Positions 8,259 to 16,551 of a DNA stretch of 47,136 bases are shown here, one piece after another. The stretch is from Nocardia jiangxiensis NBRC 101359 (GTDB lineage Bacteria; Actinomycetota; Actinomycetes; Mycobacteriales; Mycobacteriaceae). A program made the translations under genes and the position numbers. Within the stretch, counting starts at the first letter, position 1. Each line of letters begins with the position of its first letter. The DNA lies in the NCBI RefSeq assembly GCF_000308615.1, contig NZ_BAGB01000066.1, forward strand, positions 1-47,136, given 5' to 3'. The notes beneath the pieces were generated by a model, which saw only the letters and a list, made by a program, of their open reading frames with translations, searched no databases and had not been told where the DNA came from.

Positions 8259-9278
8259 GTGCGAGCCTCGGTGCGGACACTGGCATTATTCGCTGCAATC
8301 CTCTTGTCCTGCTTGACAGCAGGTCTGGCCCACGCCGAGTCCGGATCGGGAGCCTGTCGATCCTTTCCTGTCCCGGTAACCAAGGGCCACTTGGCCGCGA
8401 CTCTCTGCACCCCCGCAGGCAAGCCCGCGAGTACCGTCATGGTGCTGATGTCGGGCTCCAATTACAACGGCACCTACTGGGATTTCGCTTATCAGCCGCA
8501 GATCTACAACTTCCGCGAAGCGATGAACCGGGCCGGCTACGCAACACTCGTGGTCGACCGACTCGGCAACGGCGCGAGCACTCACCCGCCCGCGCTGTCG
8601 CTCACCGCCAACGACACCGCACAGGCGCTGCACGGCATCGTTCAGGGCCTGCGGCACGGCCTGGCCGGGGCCGCCCCCTACGCCAAGGTGGTCACCGTCG
8701 GCCATTCACTGACCTCGGGCACATCAGTAATGGAAGCCAGCTCCTATCACGACGTGGATGGCGTGGTACTGACCGGATATTCGCACGCGCTGAACATCCC
8801 CGAGACCCTCGGCGTGATCGCGACCTACCACCGCGCCGTGAACGACCCGATATTCGCCGGCCGCGGCTTGGACAGCGGATACCTGACCAGTCGCCCCGGC
8901 ACCCGCATGCACGACTTCTTCGCCCCGGGCGACGCCGACCCCGCCGTGGTGGCGCAGGACGAGAAGACCAAGGAGATCTTCTCACTCACGGAGTACCCGG
9001 ACGGCCTGATGTCGACGCTGCCCGGCATGTCCGGCCTGATCGACGTCCCGGTGCTCATCGTCGACGGCAGCCTGGACCGATTGTCCTGCGGCGCGGGCTA
9101 TTCCGTGTGCGCGTCCGCCGCGACGCTGCATGCCGAGGAGGCGCCGTACTTCGCTCCCGCGGCGAAGTTGCAGACCTTCGTGCTGCCCGGCAGCGGTCAT
9201 TCGGTGAACCTCGCGCGCAACACCGGGGCATACCACGCCGCGGTCCTGAACTGGCTGAATTCGACCGTTGGACACTGA
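8259..9278 (+). CDS. Secreted alpha/beta hydrolase (lipase/esterase-like)
   Basis: A 339-residue protein. GTG at 8259 follows AGGGAG by 8 bases and is directly followed by a signal peptide: VRASVRTLALF..., hydrophobic core to residue ~22, likely cleavage after AHA at ~25. The candidate triad is Ser150 in GHSLTS, Asp273 in GSLDRLSC, and His314 in GSGHSVN, so the elbow is GxSxxS rather than strict GxSxG. Two Cys pairs (near 30/46 and 276/284) fit disulfides outside the cytoplasm. It probably cleaves an ester extracellularly; the substrate is unknown. A longer frame upstream adds an Arg-rich stretch with no ribosome site. Confidence 0.85.
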   Translation: MRASVRTLALFAAILLSCLTAGLAHAESGSGACRSFPVPVTKGHLAATLCTPAGKPASTVMVLMSGSNYNGTYWDFAYQPQIYNFREAMNRAGYATLVVDRLGNGASTHPPALSLTANDTAQALHGIVQGLRHGLAGAAPYAKVVTVGHSLTSGTSVMEASSYHDVDGVVLTGYSHALNIPETLGVIATYHRAVNDPIFAGRGLDSGYLTSRPGTRMHDFFAPGDADPAVVAQDEKTKEIFSLTEYPDGLMSTLPGMSGLIDVPVLIVDGSLDRLSCGAGYSVCASAATLHAEEAPYFAPAAKLQTFVLPGSGHSVNLARNTGAYHAAVLNWLNSTVGH

Positions 9279-9638
9279 TATTCGGGAATCCACCCACCGC
9301 TGAGAAGTCGAAAATCAACGCCCCCACGAGTATTGGGCAATACTCCAGCAGATCCGCTGCGACGGAGCGCCGTCCGCCGGGCGGGCACGCCGTCGGTCCT
9401 GCGGCATTGGCGCCGACCTGGGCCGGGCCGGTATGGTCGTCGACGCAAGGGGAATGCCGAGGGGATTCGATGCAACAGTTACTCAGGGTCACAGCAAAAC
9501 GTCGGATATTCTCCTCGTCGCACTCGGTTTTTCGCCCGTTTCGGCGTTACCATGAGCGGGTGCGGTGATGACGGCACGCACTTGCGCATGTACCGATGCG
9601 GTGTGTGCCAGTGATCGGAGAACAGCGGAGACAGCCTC
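9279..9638. other. Intergenic region with one small hairpin
   Basis: A 360-base gap between the secreted hydrolase and the XRE gene. At 9328-9345 GAGTATT-GGGC-AATACTC forms a perfect 7-bp hairpin that could end hydrolase transcription, though no T-tract follows. I found no gene with coding character here. Confidence 0.45.
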
Positions 9639-10529
9639 ATGACGGCAGAGCAGGCCCGGATCGACCTCGTCACCACTCCTTTGGAGCAGCGCGGCCCCAC
9701 AGCATTGCGCATCATGGTCGGCGGTCAGTTGCGCAAGCTACGCGAGGCCCGCAAGATCACCCCGCAGGCCGCCGGTGAGCACATCCGTGGTTCGCACGCC
9801 AAGATCAGCCGACTCGAACTCGGCCGCACGGGTTACAAGATCCGCGACGTCAACGATCTGCTGAGCCTCTACGGCGTCACCGATCCGACCCAGCGGGAAT
9901 CCTTCCTGCGCCTGGTCGCCATGGCCAACGAGCAGGGCTGGTGGCACGGTTACAGCGATCTGCTGCCGTCCTGGTTCGAGAACTATCTCGGCCTCGAGGG
10001 CGATGCGAAATCGATCAGAACCTATGAGGGACAACTGGTTCCGGGTCTGCTGCAGACCGACGCCTACGCCCGCGCGGTCGTCTCGCTCGCGCACGGCGAA
10101 CGGGAGGTCGACCGTCGGGTGGAGCTGCGGCGCCGACGTCAGCAGATCCTGGACCTGCACGACGGCCCGACGCTGTGGGCGGTCCTGGACGAATCGGTGC
10201 TGCATCGTCCGGTCGGCGGCCGCGAGGTGCTGCGCGAGCAGCTCATCTATCTCGAGCAGATGTCGCACCGCACCAACGTCACCATTCAGGTCCTGCCCTA
10301 CCGCGCCGGTGGTCACGCCGCGGTCGGCGGCTCGTTCACCATCCTGCGGTTCAACGAGCAGGAGATCCCGGACGTCGTCTACCTCGAGCAGATGGCCAGC
10401 GCCCTCTATCTCGACCGTCCCGACGACCTCGAGCTCTACCGCGAGGTGATGGACCGCCTCAGCATCCAGGCCGACCCACCCGGGCAGTCCCAGGAACTCC
10501 TGCGCGCCGCCGCGGCAGACCTCGCCTGA
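9639..10529 (+). CDS. XRE-family regulator with DUF5753 domain
   Basis: A 296-residue protein. The N-terminal helix-turn-helix (LRKLREARKIT...HAKISRLELG, residues ~31-60) is followed by the DUF5753 domain: WFENYLGLEGDAKSIRTYEG, LVPGLLQT near 137, and the C-terminal VVYLEQMASALYL. Such proteins usually sit beside a DUF397 gene in Streptomyces and Nocardia; none is found here on either side. GGAGACAGCC precedes the ATG. The gene converges on the FadD-like ligase. Confidence 0.92.
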   Translation: MTAEQARIDLVTTPLEQRGPTALRIMVGGQLRKLREARKITPQAAGEHIRGSHAKISRLELGRTGYKIRDVNDLLSLYGVTDPTQRESFLRLVAMANEQGWWHGYSDLLPSWFENYLGLEGDAKSIRTYEGQLVPGLLQTDAYARAVVSLAHGEREVDRRVELRRRRQQILDLHDGPTLWAVLDESVLHRPVGGREVLREQLIYLEQMSHRTNVTIQVLPYRAGGHAAVGGSFTILRFNEQEIPDVVYLEQMASALYLDRPDDLELYREVMDRLSIQADPPGQSQELLRAAAADLA

Positions 10530-10583
10530 ACTCATCTCGGGCGAATACCCCTGCACGCAAACCGATCTCGATGACATGGCAAG

Positions 10584-12407
10584 TCAGCTCGGTGCGAGGG
10601 CGGGCGCTGCGGCGGGCTCGTGCACATTCGGAGACAGGGTCGCGGTGTAGAGCGCTTCGATGTCGGTGGCGTACTTCTCGGTGACCACTCGGCGCTCGAG
10701 TTTCATGGTGAGGGTGATTTCCTCGCCACCTGCTTCCCAGAAGACGGGCAGGATGCGGAAGCGTTTGATCTGTTCCACCCGGGACAGGCGGTCGTTGCCC
10801 GCGGCGACCGCGGTGCGGATCGCGTGCGCGACGGACGGGTCGGTAGCCAGGGCGGCAGCGGAGGCGTCGGGCAGGTCATGTTGGCGCGCATAGGATTCGG
10901 CGGCCTCGGCGTCCAGGACGATGAGCGCGGTGTTGTACGGGCGGCCCTCGCCGATGGTGGCGATCGCGCCGATCAGGGGAGCACCGGCCTTGATGGTGTT
11001 CTCGATGACCGCCGGTGACATGTTCTTGCCCGCAGCGTTGATGATCAATTCCTTCTTGCGGTCCACCACGGCGAGATAGCCGTCCGCATCGATGCTGACG
11101 ATATCGCCGGTGGACAGCCAGCCCTCGGCATCGATGGCCTCGGCCGTCTGCTGTTCGAGGCCGCGATAGCCCTTCATGACCAGCGGTCCGCGCACCTGCA
11201 ACTCGCCGTCGGCGGACTGACGCGCCTGCATTCCGGGCAGCAGCCGGCCGACCGTACCGAGCCGGGCGTCGCGCGGATGGCTCACACTGCAGATGCAGGA
11301 CAGCTCCGACATACCCCAGATCTCGGTCACCGGAATGCCGAGACCGGCGAAGAAACCCAACGTGCCGGGCGGAATCGGCGCGGCGCCCGACATCGCCCAG
11401 CGCACCCGGTCCAGCCCGAGCGCCGCACGCAGTCCGCGCAACACCAACTCGTCCGCGCGCGCCCATTCGGCGGCGACGTCATCGGGTACCGGCTCACCGG
11501 CCAGCTGAAACGCGCTGCGCCGCTGCGCGACCGACAACGCCCACTCCATCGCCGCGCGACGCTGCTCGTCCGGCTCGCCCGCGACCTTGAATTCGATTGC
11601 CGCCTTCAGCTTTTCCCACACCCGCGGCACCGCACCCCAGATGGTCGGATGCAGATCCGCCAGCGCGGGAGCGATCAGTTTGGGGTCGGACACGCAGGTG
11701 ACCTGGGTACCCAGCACCTCCTGCACGTACAGACCGGTGAGCCGATCGGCGATGTGCGCACTGGGCATGAACGAGGTGATGGTGTCGCCGAATTCGATGC
11801 CGAGCACCTCGGCGATCCCGTAGACCTGGAACAGGATGTTCGCGTGCGTGGTCTCCACGCCCTTGGGGTTGCCGGTGGTACCGGAGGTGTAGATCAGCGT
11901 CGCCACATCCTCGGCGCGCACCGCCCGCCAGGCCGCCTCGAAATCGAAACCGGCTGCGCCCGAGGCGATCAACTCGTCGATCGACAGCGTCCCCTCGACG
12001 ACCTGGTCCAGGCACACGATGTGTTCGAGCCCGACCTCGGCGTCCCGCAACCGATCCACGTACTGCGGCTCGCAGATCACCACGCGCACACCGGCATTCC
12101 CCAGCACGTGCGCCGACTGCGCCGGCGGGAGCGTGTTGTACACCGAGAACGACGTCGCCCCCAGATGCTGCGCGGCGACCTCCAGCGGATAGAACTCCAG
12201 CCGATTCGACATCATCAACGCGACGGTGTCCCCCGGCCGGACTCCGATCCCGGCCAGCCCGGCAGCCAACACCCGAACCCGCCGGGCATATTCACCCCAG
12301 GTCAGCATCTGCCCGTCCCCGGGCGTGCGCAACGCCACCGCCTCCGGCGCGCGGGCGGCGGTGTACTGGAACGCCTCGGGAAGCGTGTCGAAGCGAGATG
12401 CGCTCAC
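10584..12407 (-). CDS. Long-chain acyl-CoA synthetase (FadD11-like)
   Basis: A 607-residue AMP-forming ligase. The adenylate motif LIYTSGTTGNPKG is at 171-183, the A5-type motif WGMSE at 364-368, GWLSTGD at 429-435, DRKKE at 449-453 and the C-terminal GKNMSP at 460-465. Length and the GAVPRVWEKLKAAI segment are typical of the long-chain FACL/FadD11-15 group. It would activate a fatty acid to acyl-CoA at the cytoplasmic face. The start is GTG with GAAAGG about 9 bases upstream. It lies 218 bases after the SDR gene on the same strand and may be the last gene of the oxidative cluster or a separate unit. Confidence 0.9.
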   Translation of the reverse strand: MSASRFDTLPEAFQYTAARAPEAVALRTPGDGQMLTWGEYARRVRVLAAGLAGIGVRPGDTVALMMSNRLEFYPLEVAAQHLGATSFSVYNTLPPAQSAHVLGNAGVRVVICEPQYVDRLRDAEVGLEHIVCLDQVVEGTLSIDELIASGAAGFDFEAAWRAVRAEDVATLIYTSGTTGNPKGVETTHANILFQVYGIAEVLGIEFGDTITSFMPSAHIADRLTGLYVQEVLGTQVTCVSDPKLIAPALADLHPTIWGAVPRVWEKLKAAIEFKVAGEPDEQRRAAMEWALSVAQRRSAFQLAGEPVPDDVAAEWARADELVLRGLRAALGLDRVRWAMSGAAPIPPGTLGFFAGLGIPVTEIWGMSELSCICSVSHPRDARLGTVGRLLPGMQARQSADGELQVRGPLVMKGYRGLEQQTAEAIDAEGWLSTGDIVSIDADGYLAVVDRKKELIINAAGKNMSPAVIENTIKAGAPLIGAIATIGEGRPYNTALIVLDAEAAESYARQHDLPDASAAALATDPSVAHAIRTAVAAGNDRLSRVEQIKRFRILPVFWEAGGEEITLTMKLERRVVTEKYATDIEALYTATLSPNVHEPAAAPALAPS

Positions 12408-12625
12408 GCGAATACCTTTCGGAGACAGACGATCGGGCGCACCGGCCCCATCCCGCGAGCAGCTGTACGGCGAGCACCAACGGAAGCGTTCGGAACCGGA
12501 TTCACTCGTACGGAAAACCTTTCAGGAATGGACAGCCGAACTCACCAGCGTGGTCGGTCACCTCGGCGACCGTGTACCCGGTCGATACGCCCGCGCAACC
12601 CAGTGAAATACCCTGCGCACGCAGC

Positions 12626-13513
12626 TCATTCAGCTGCCGTCGGCGATTGCCGCCGCTGCTCGATCTCGCGGATGAGTTGGTGCACGGTCGAATCGGCCGC
12701 GAGTTTGGCATCCAGGACGACGTTGATCGCGCCGCGGAACAGAGCGTAGGGCTCCCAACTCGCTGGAGCCACGGTGCGAGCGGCGCGACGGGCGATGCCG
12801 TCGGCGATGGTGCGGGCGGCCTGGGTGGCGGTGATGCGGATGTTCAGCGGCCAGGGCAGCAGGCCGTCGATGCGGCGGCCCAGGTCGTCGGCGTCGAGCA
12901 TGTCGTGCGTCATGGCCGTTTCGACGATGCCGAAGTACGCGACCCCGGCGCTGGCTCCCGAAGCCGACAGCTCCACCCGCAACGCCCGGCCCATCTGCTC
13001 GACCGCTGCCTTGCTGATCATGTACGGCGACCCGCCCATTCCCGGCGCGAACGCCGCACAGGAGGAGACCACCACCACGTGCCCGCGCGAACGCACGATG
13101 TGATCCAGCGCCGGATGCACGGTGTTGAACGCCCCGGTGAGGTTGATGCTCATCACCCGGTCGAAATCCGCCGGATCCATCGCGCGCACGGTCGAGGGCA
13201 CCGGGGTCACACCGGCGTTCGCCACGACCACGTCGAGGCGGCCGTACTGTTCGATCACCTGCTCGACGGCCGCCGCCATCTGTGCCCGTTCCGCGACATC
13301 CGCGCCGATCGACAGTGCGCGCGTGCGCAATTCACGCACGACCCGCAACGCCGCGTCGGCATCGATGTCGACCACGACGACGATCGCCCCGCGCGCGTGC
13401 AGAATCCGCGCGAGCTCCAGGCCGATCCCCTGGCCCGCACCGGTGACCAGCGCGACCTTGCCCGCCACGTCGTAACCGGTCGAGCCGAAACCGAGGGTTC
13501 GCAGCAGTCCCAT
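12626..13513 (-). CDS. Short-chain dehydrogenase/reductase
   Basis: A 295-residue classical SDR: TGAGQGIG cofactor motif at 24-31, DIDAD after strand 2 (an Asp there suggests NAD(H)), NAG at 99-101, Ser near 151, and YMISK with Tyr164 and Lys168. The ~45 residues beyond the usual 250 form a helical C-terminal tail. The ATG overlaps the stop of the monooxygenase gene by one base (TGATG), so translation is probably coupled. In this context it would interconvert an alcohol and a ketone before or after Baeyer-Villiger oxidation. Confidence 0.93.
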   Translation of the reverse strand: MGLLRTLGFGSTGYDVAGKVALVTGAGQGIGLELARILHARGAIVVVVDIDADAALRVVRELRTRALSIGADVAERAQMAAAVEQVIEQYGRLDVVVANAGVTPVPSTVRAMDPADFDRVMSINLTGAFNTVHPALDHIVRSRGHVVVVSSCAAFAPGMGGSPYMISKAAVEQMGRALRVELSASGASAGVAYFGIVETAMTHDMLDADDLGRRIDGLLPWPLNIRITATQAARTIADGIARRAARTVAPASWEPYALFRGAINVVLDAKLAADSTVHQLIREIEQRRQSPTAAE

Positions 13514-14967
13514 CAGGCCACCTCATAGGCATCGGCGTCGAACTTACTTGTGCGACGGCGGTATTCGAAGCTCCAGCTCGGGTACAGGCCCGCGTTCTGC
13601 CCGTCGGGGGTGGTGTAGTATCCCTGGCAGCCGCCGGTGAGCCACACCGTGGCCGCACTGCGCTCACGCATCTCTTCCACGAACGCCTCCTGCACCTCGG
13701 CGCGCACCTCGACCCGCGAGGCACCGCGCTCGCGCACGGTCGACAGCGCATCCACGATGTAGGCGATCTGCGATTCGATCATGAAGATCGCGGACTGATT
13801 ACCCGCCGCCCCGAACGGCCCCAGCGTGCAGAAGAAATTCGGGAATCCGGCGACGCTCGTGCCCAGATAGGTCTGCGGCCGTTTGTGATACAGATCCGCG
13901 ATGGAGACGTCCTCACGACCGATGATCCGTCCGAACGCGGTCGGGATCGGTGTGAATCCGGTGCCGAAGATGATGGTGTCCACCGGAATCTCGTCGCCGG
14001 CGCGAGTCACGATGGAGTGCGCGCGCACCTCGGCGATGCCGTCGGTGACCACCTCGACGTTGTCGCGATCCAGCGCGGGCAGATAGGCGTCGGAGAAGAT
14101 CGCCCGCTTGCAGCCGATGATGTAGTCCGGTGTCACCTTGCGCCGCAACGCGATATCGCGGATCTGCCGCCGCAGCTGATACCGGCCCATCAGTTCGAAC
14201 GGATGCCGGAACCGGTTGTCCACGAAACCGACCAGCCCGAAGCTCTCGATCAGGGTGTACCAGGTGCCGCGAACGGTCTTCTGCGCCAGCGGAAGCCGCT
14301 TCAGCAGGAAGCGTTCGAAACCCAGCGTGGCGCGATCCATCCGCGGCACGATCCACGGCGCGGAACGCTGGAAGACCGTCAGCTCGGCCACTTTCGGCGC
14401 GATCTCCGGCACGAACTGCACCGCGGAGGCCCCGGTGCCGATCACCGCGACGCGCTCACCCGACAGATCGTGATCGTGATCCCAGTGCAGCGAGTGGAAG
14501 GTCTTGCCCTCGAAGTCGTCCAGGCCGGGCACCGACGGCAACTTCGCCTCGGCGAAAATTCCTGCGGCGGAGATGAAGTAGTCGGCGGTGAGATCACCGC
14601 GCGAGGTCTCGATGCGCCACAGCGACGCCTGCTCGTCCCAGCGCGCGCCGAGCAACTCGGTGCCGAGCCGGATATGCCGGACCACATCGTGTTCGGTTGC
14701 CACCGAACGGATGTAGTCGAGGATCTCGCGCTGCTGACCGTACGTGCGCGACCAGTTCGGATTCGGCGCGAACGAATAGCTGTACAGCTGCGAGGGCACA
14801 TCGCAGGCGCAGCCGGGATAGGTGTTGGCCTGCCAGGTGCCGCCCAGATCGTCGGCGCGCTCGAGCAGGACCAGATCCTCGAATCCGGCCTCGCGCAACT
14901 TGACCGCCAGGCCGATCCCGCCGAAACCGGCGCCGAGGATGACGATCCGATGATGTTCGGTGCTCAT
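13513..14967 (-). CDS. Flavin-containing Baeyer-Villiger-type monooxygenase
   Basis: A 484-residue class B flavoprotein. FAD motif GAGFGGIG is at 12-19, the Baeyer-Villiger fingerprint FEGKTFHSLHWD at 152-163 and the NADPH motif GTGASA at 177-182. GTWQANTYPG near 43-52 is also typical of the group. It would use NADPH and O2 to turn a ketone into an ester or to oxidise S/N centres; EthA and MymA of mycobacteria belong to the same broad group. The start overlaps the stop of the SRPBCC gene by four bases (ATGA), and its stop overlaps the SDR start. Confidence 0.94.
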   Translation of the reverse strand: MSTEHHRIVILGAGFGGIGLAVKLREAGFEDLVLLERADDLGGTWQANTYPGCACDVPSQLYSYSFAPNPNWSRTYGQQREILDYIRSVATEHDVVRHIRLGTELLGARWDEQASLWRIETSRGDLTADYFISAAGIFAEAKLPSVPGLDDFEGKTFHSLHWDHDHDLSGERVAVIGTGASAVQFVPEIAPKVAELTVFQRSAPWIVPRMDRATLGFERFLLKRLPLAQKTVRGTWYTLIESFGLVGFVDNRFRHPFELMGRYQLRRQIRDIALRRKVTPDYIIGCKRAIFSDAYLPALDRDNVEVVTDGIAEVRAHSIVTRAGDEIPVDTIIFGTGFTPIPTAFGRIIGREDVSIADLYHKRPQTYLGTSVAGFPNFFCTLGPFGAAGNQSAIFMIESQIAYIVDALSTVRERGASRVEVRAEVQEAFVEEMRERSAATVWLTGGCQGYYTTPDGQNAGLYPSWSFEYRRRTSKFDADAYEVA

Positions 14968-15464
14968 CGCCGCGCCTCCTGTTGTGTCTTACCGGTGATG
15001 CCCTGCGCGATGGTCCGGGTCACGATGTTGTTCACCGGACTCGCCACACCCAGCAGCGGTTGCAGCAGCGGATTGCCTTCGAGGGCGAACGTCCAGGTCA
15101 GCCGGGTTCCGCCGGGTGTGGGTTGCAGCACCAGATCCTCGGCGAACCGCTTCAGGCCGGGAATCGAGGCGGCGTCGACGGTGAACGTCATGCGCTCGCC
15201 CTCCTCCCAGCGATAGAACCGCTCCTCGAGCCGGACGACGCCGCCGAGGGTGACCAGCCGGGTCGTGCCGACGCCGAAGGGCCGGGGCGAGAGCCACTTC
15301 GAGGCGGTGATCACCGCCGACCAGGACACCAACGCGTCGTCGGCGGTCAGCATGTCCCAGACGTCGTGCGGGTCGCGGGATATGTCGACGGTGTGCACGT
15401 AGCGCCGGACGGCGGTCGCCAGGAACGAATCGTCCGAGGCGGCCAGCGTGAAGCGTGGAGTCAT
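14964..15464 (-). CDS. SRPBCC / polyketide cyclase-like protein
   Basis: A 166-residue protein with the pattern of START/SRPBCC lipid-binding folds: YVHTVDISRDPHDVWDMLTA at the first strand-helix, a central WEEGERMTFTV, and a C-terminal long helix (NNIVTRTIAQGI). ATG at 15464 is preceded by GAAAGG; the upstream frame is a shadow of the reductase gene. It lies 22 bases after the reductase stop and overlaps the monooxygenase start by four bases. It might hold the hydrophobic substrate of the pathway; this is inferred from fold and context. Confidence 0.8.
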   Translation of the reverse strand: MTPRFTLAASDDSFLATAVRRYVHTVDISRDPHDVWDMLTADDALVSWSAVITASKWLSPRPFGVGTTRLVTLGGVVRLEERFYRWEEGERMTFTVDAASIPGLKRFAEDLVLQPTPGGTRLTWTFALEGNPLLQPLLGVASPVNNIVTRTIAQGITGKTQQEARR

Positions 15465-15486
15465 TGTGACCGTGAGCCTTTCGGAT

Positions 15487-16551
15487 CTACAGATCGAGTA
15501 CGAGGGGGCCGTCGCAGCGGGAGACGCACACCAGCATGTGGTCCGCGCGGTCGGCGTCGGAGAGCAGGCGGTCGCGGTGATCGACCTCGCCGGAGAGCAC
15601 ACCGGACTTGCAGGTGCCGCAGAAGCCCTGGCGGCAGGAGTACAGCGCATCGGGTTTCACCCGCTGGATCGCCGCGAGTGTGGTCTCCTGCGCGCCCACC
15701 CGCACGGTGCGGCCCGAACGCGCCAGTGTCACATCGAATTCGCGGCCGTCGAGCACCGGCAGCGGCGAAAAGCGTTCGGTGTGCAGGGATGCCGAGGGAT
15801 TCAGCTCGAACAGCCGCCGCTGCGCCGCTTCCAGCACCGGCGACGGACCGCAGACGTACACCGCCGCACCGGGTTCGGCCTCGGCCAGGATGGCGGCGAT
15901 ATCCGGGATGCCGTGCTCGTCGTCGGTGCGGATCTGCGCACCCTCGGGCAGTTCGTCCAGGAACGGCATACTCTCCCGGGACCGGCCCAGATACACCAGC
16001 CGCCCGCGTGATCCGGCCGCATGCGCCATCGGCAGGATCGGCGTGATCCCGATCCCCGCGGCCACGAACAGATAGGACGGCGCGGCCTGGACGAAGGTGA
16101 ACGCGTTGCGCGGACCGCGCAGCCGCAGCCGCTCACCGGGCTGCAGCGTATGCACCTCCCGCGAGCCACCGTCGCCATCGGCGATGCGGCGCACCGCGAT
16201 TCGATAGCGGAACCGATCGCGCGGACTCCCGCACAGCGAGTACTGCCGCTGCCGCCCCGAGGGCAGGAACAGGTCCACATGCGATCCGGGACGCCACGAC
16301 GGCAGCGGTTCGCCGCCGGGCCGGATCAGTGTCAGACTCACCACGTCATCGGCTTCGTCGCATACCGACTCGACCAGAACGTCGAGGTCGAACCCACTGC
16401 GCCGCACCGGATTCGGCCGGGACACCGCGGGTGCGGTGACGACCTTCTTGTACACGTCCATCACCACGCCCAGCGCCCGCAGGGCGACCATGGACATGTC
16501 CACACTCCGGCCCGGACGCTCGGCTACCGCCTCGGCCCCTGACCCGCTCAT
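15487..16551 (-). CDS. Ferredoxin reductase with C-terminal 2Fe-2S (oxygenase reductase)
   Basis: A 354-residue phthalate dioxygenase reductase-like protein. It has a flavin-binding barrel with RQYSLCG, a pyridine-nucleotide domain with GIGITPILPMAHA and CGPSPVLEA, and a C-terminal plant-type ferredoxin with CRQGFCGTC plus a later Cys (LVCVS). It would pass electrons from NAD(P)H to an oxygenase partner. ATG at 16551 overlaps the stop of the PF10118 gene by four bases (ATGA), which makes that ferritin-like protein the natural partner. A longer open frame upstream is only the shadow of that gene. The N-terminal ~50 residues are an extension ahead of the barrel. Confidence 0.93.
   Translation of the reverse strand: MSGSGAEAVAERPGRSVDMSMVALRALGVVMDVYKKVVTAPAVSRPNPVRRSGFDLDVLVESVCDEADDVVSLTLIRPGGEPLPSWRPGSHVDLFLPSGRQRQYSLCGSPRDRFRYRIAVRRIADGDGGSREVHTLQPGERLRLRGPRNAFTFVQAAPSYLFVAAGIGITPILPMAHAAGSRGRLVYLGRSRESMPFLDELPEGAQIRTDDEHGIPDIAAILAEAEPGAAVYVCGPSPVLEAAQRRLFELNPSASLHTERFSPLPVLDGREFDVTLARSGRTVRVGAQETTLAAIQRVKPDALYSCRQGFCGTCKSGVLSGEVDHRDRLLSDADRADHMLVCVSRCDGPLVLDL

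Noticed and set aside
12558..12629. 23-codon ORF whose ATG overlaps the SDR stop (ATGA)
   Set aside because: The overlap mimics the operon style, but the peptide is Arg-rich, very short and has no ribosome site or family; the whole 12408-12625 gap shows no convincing gene.
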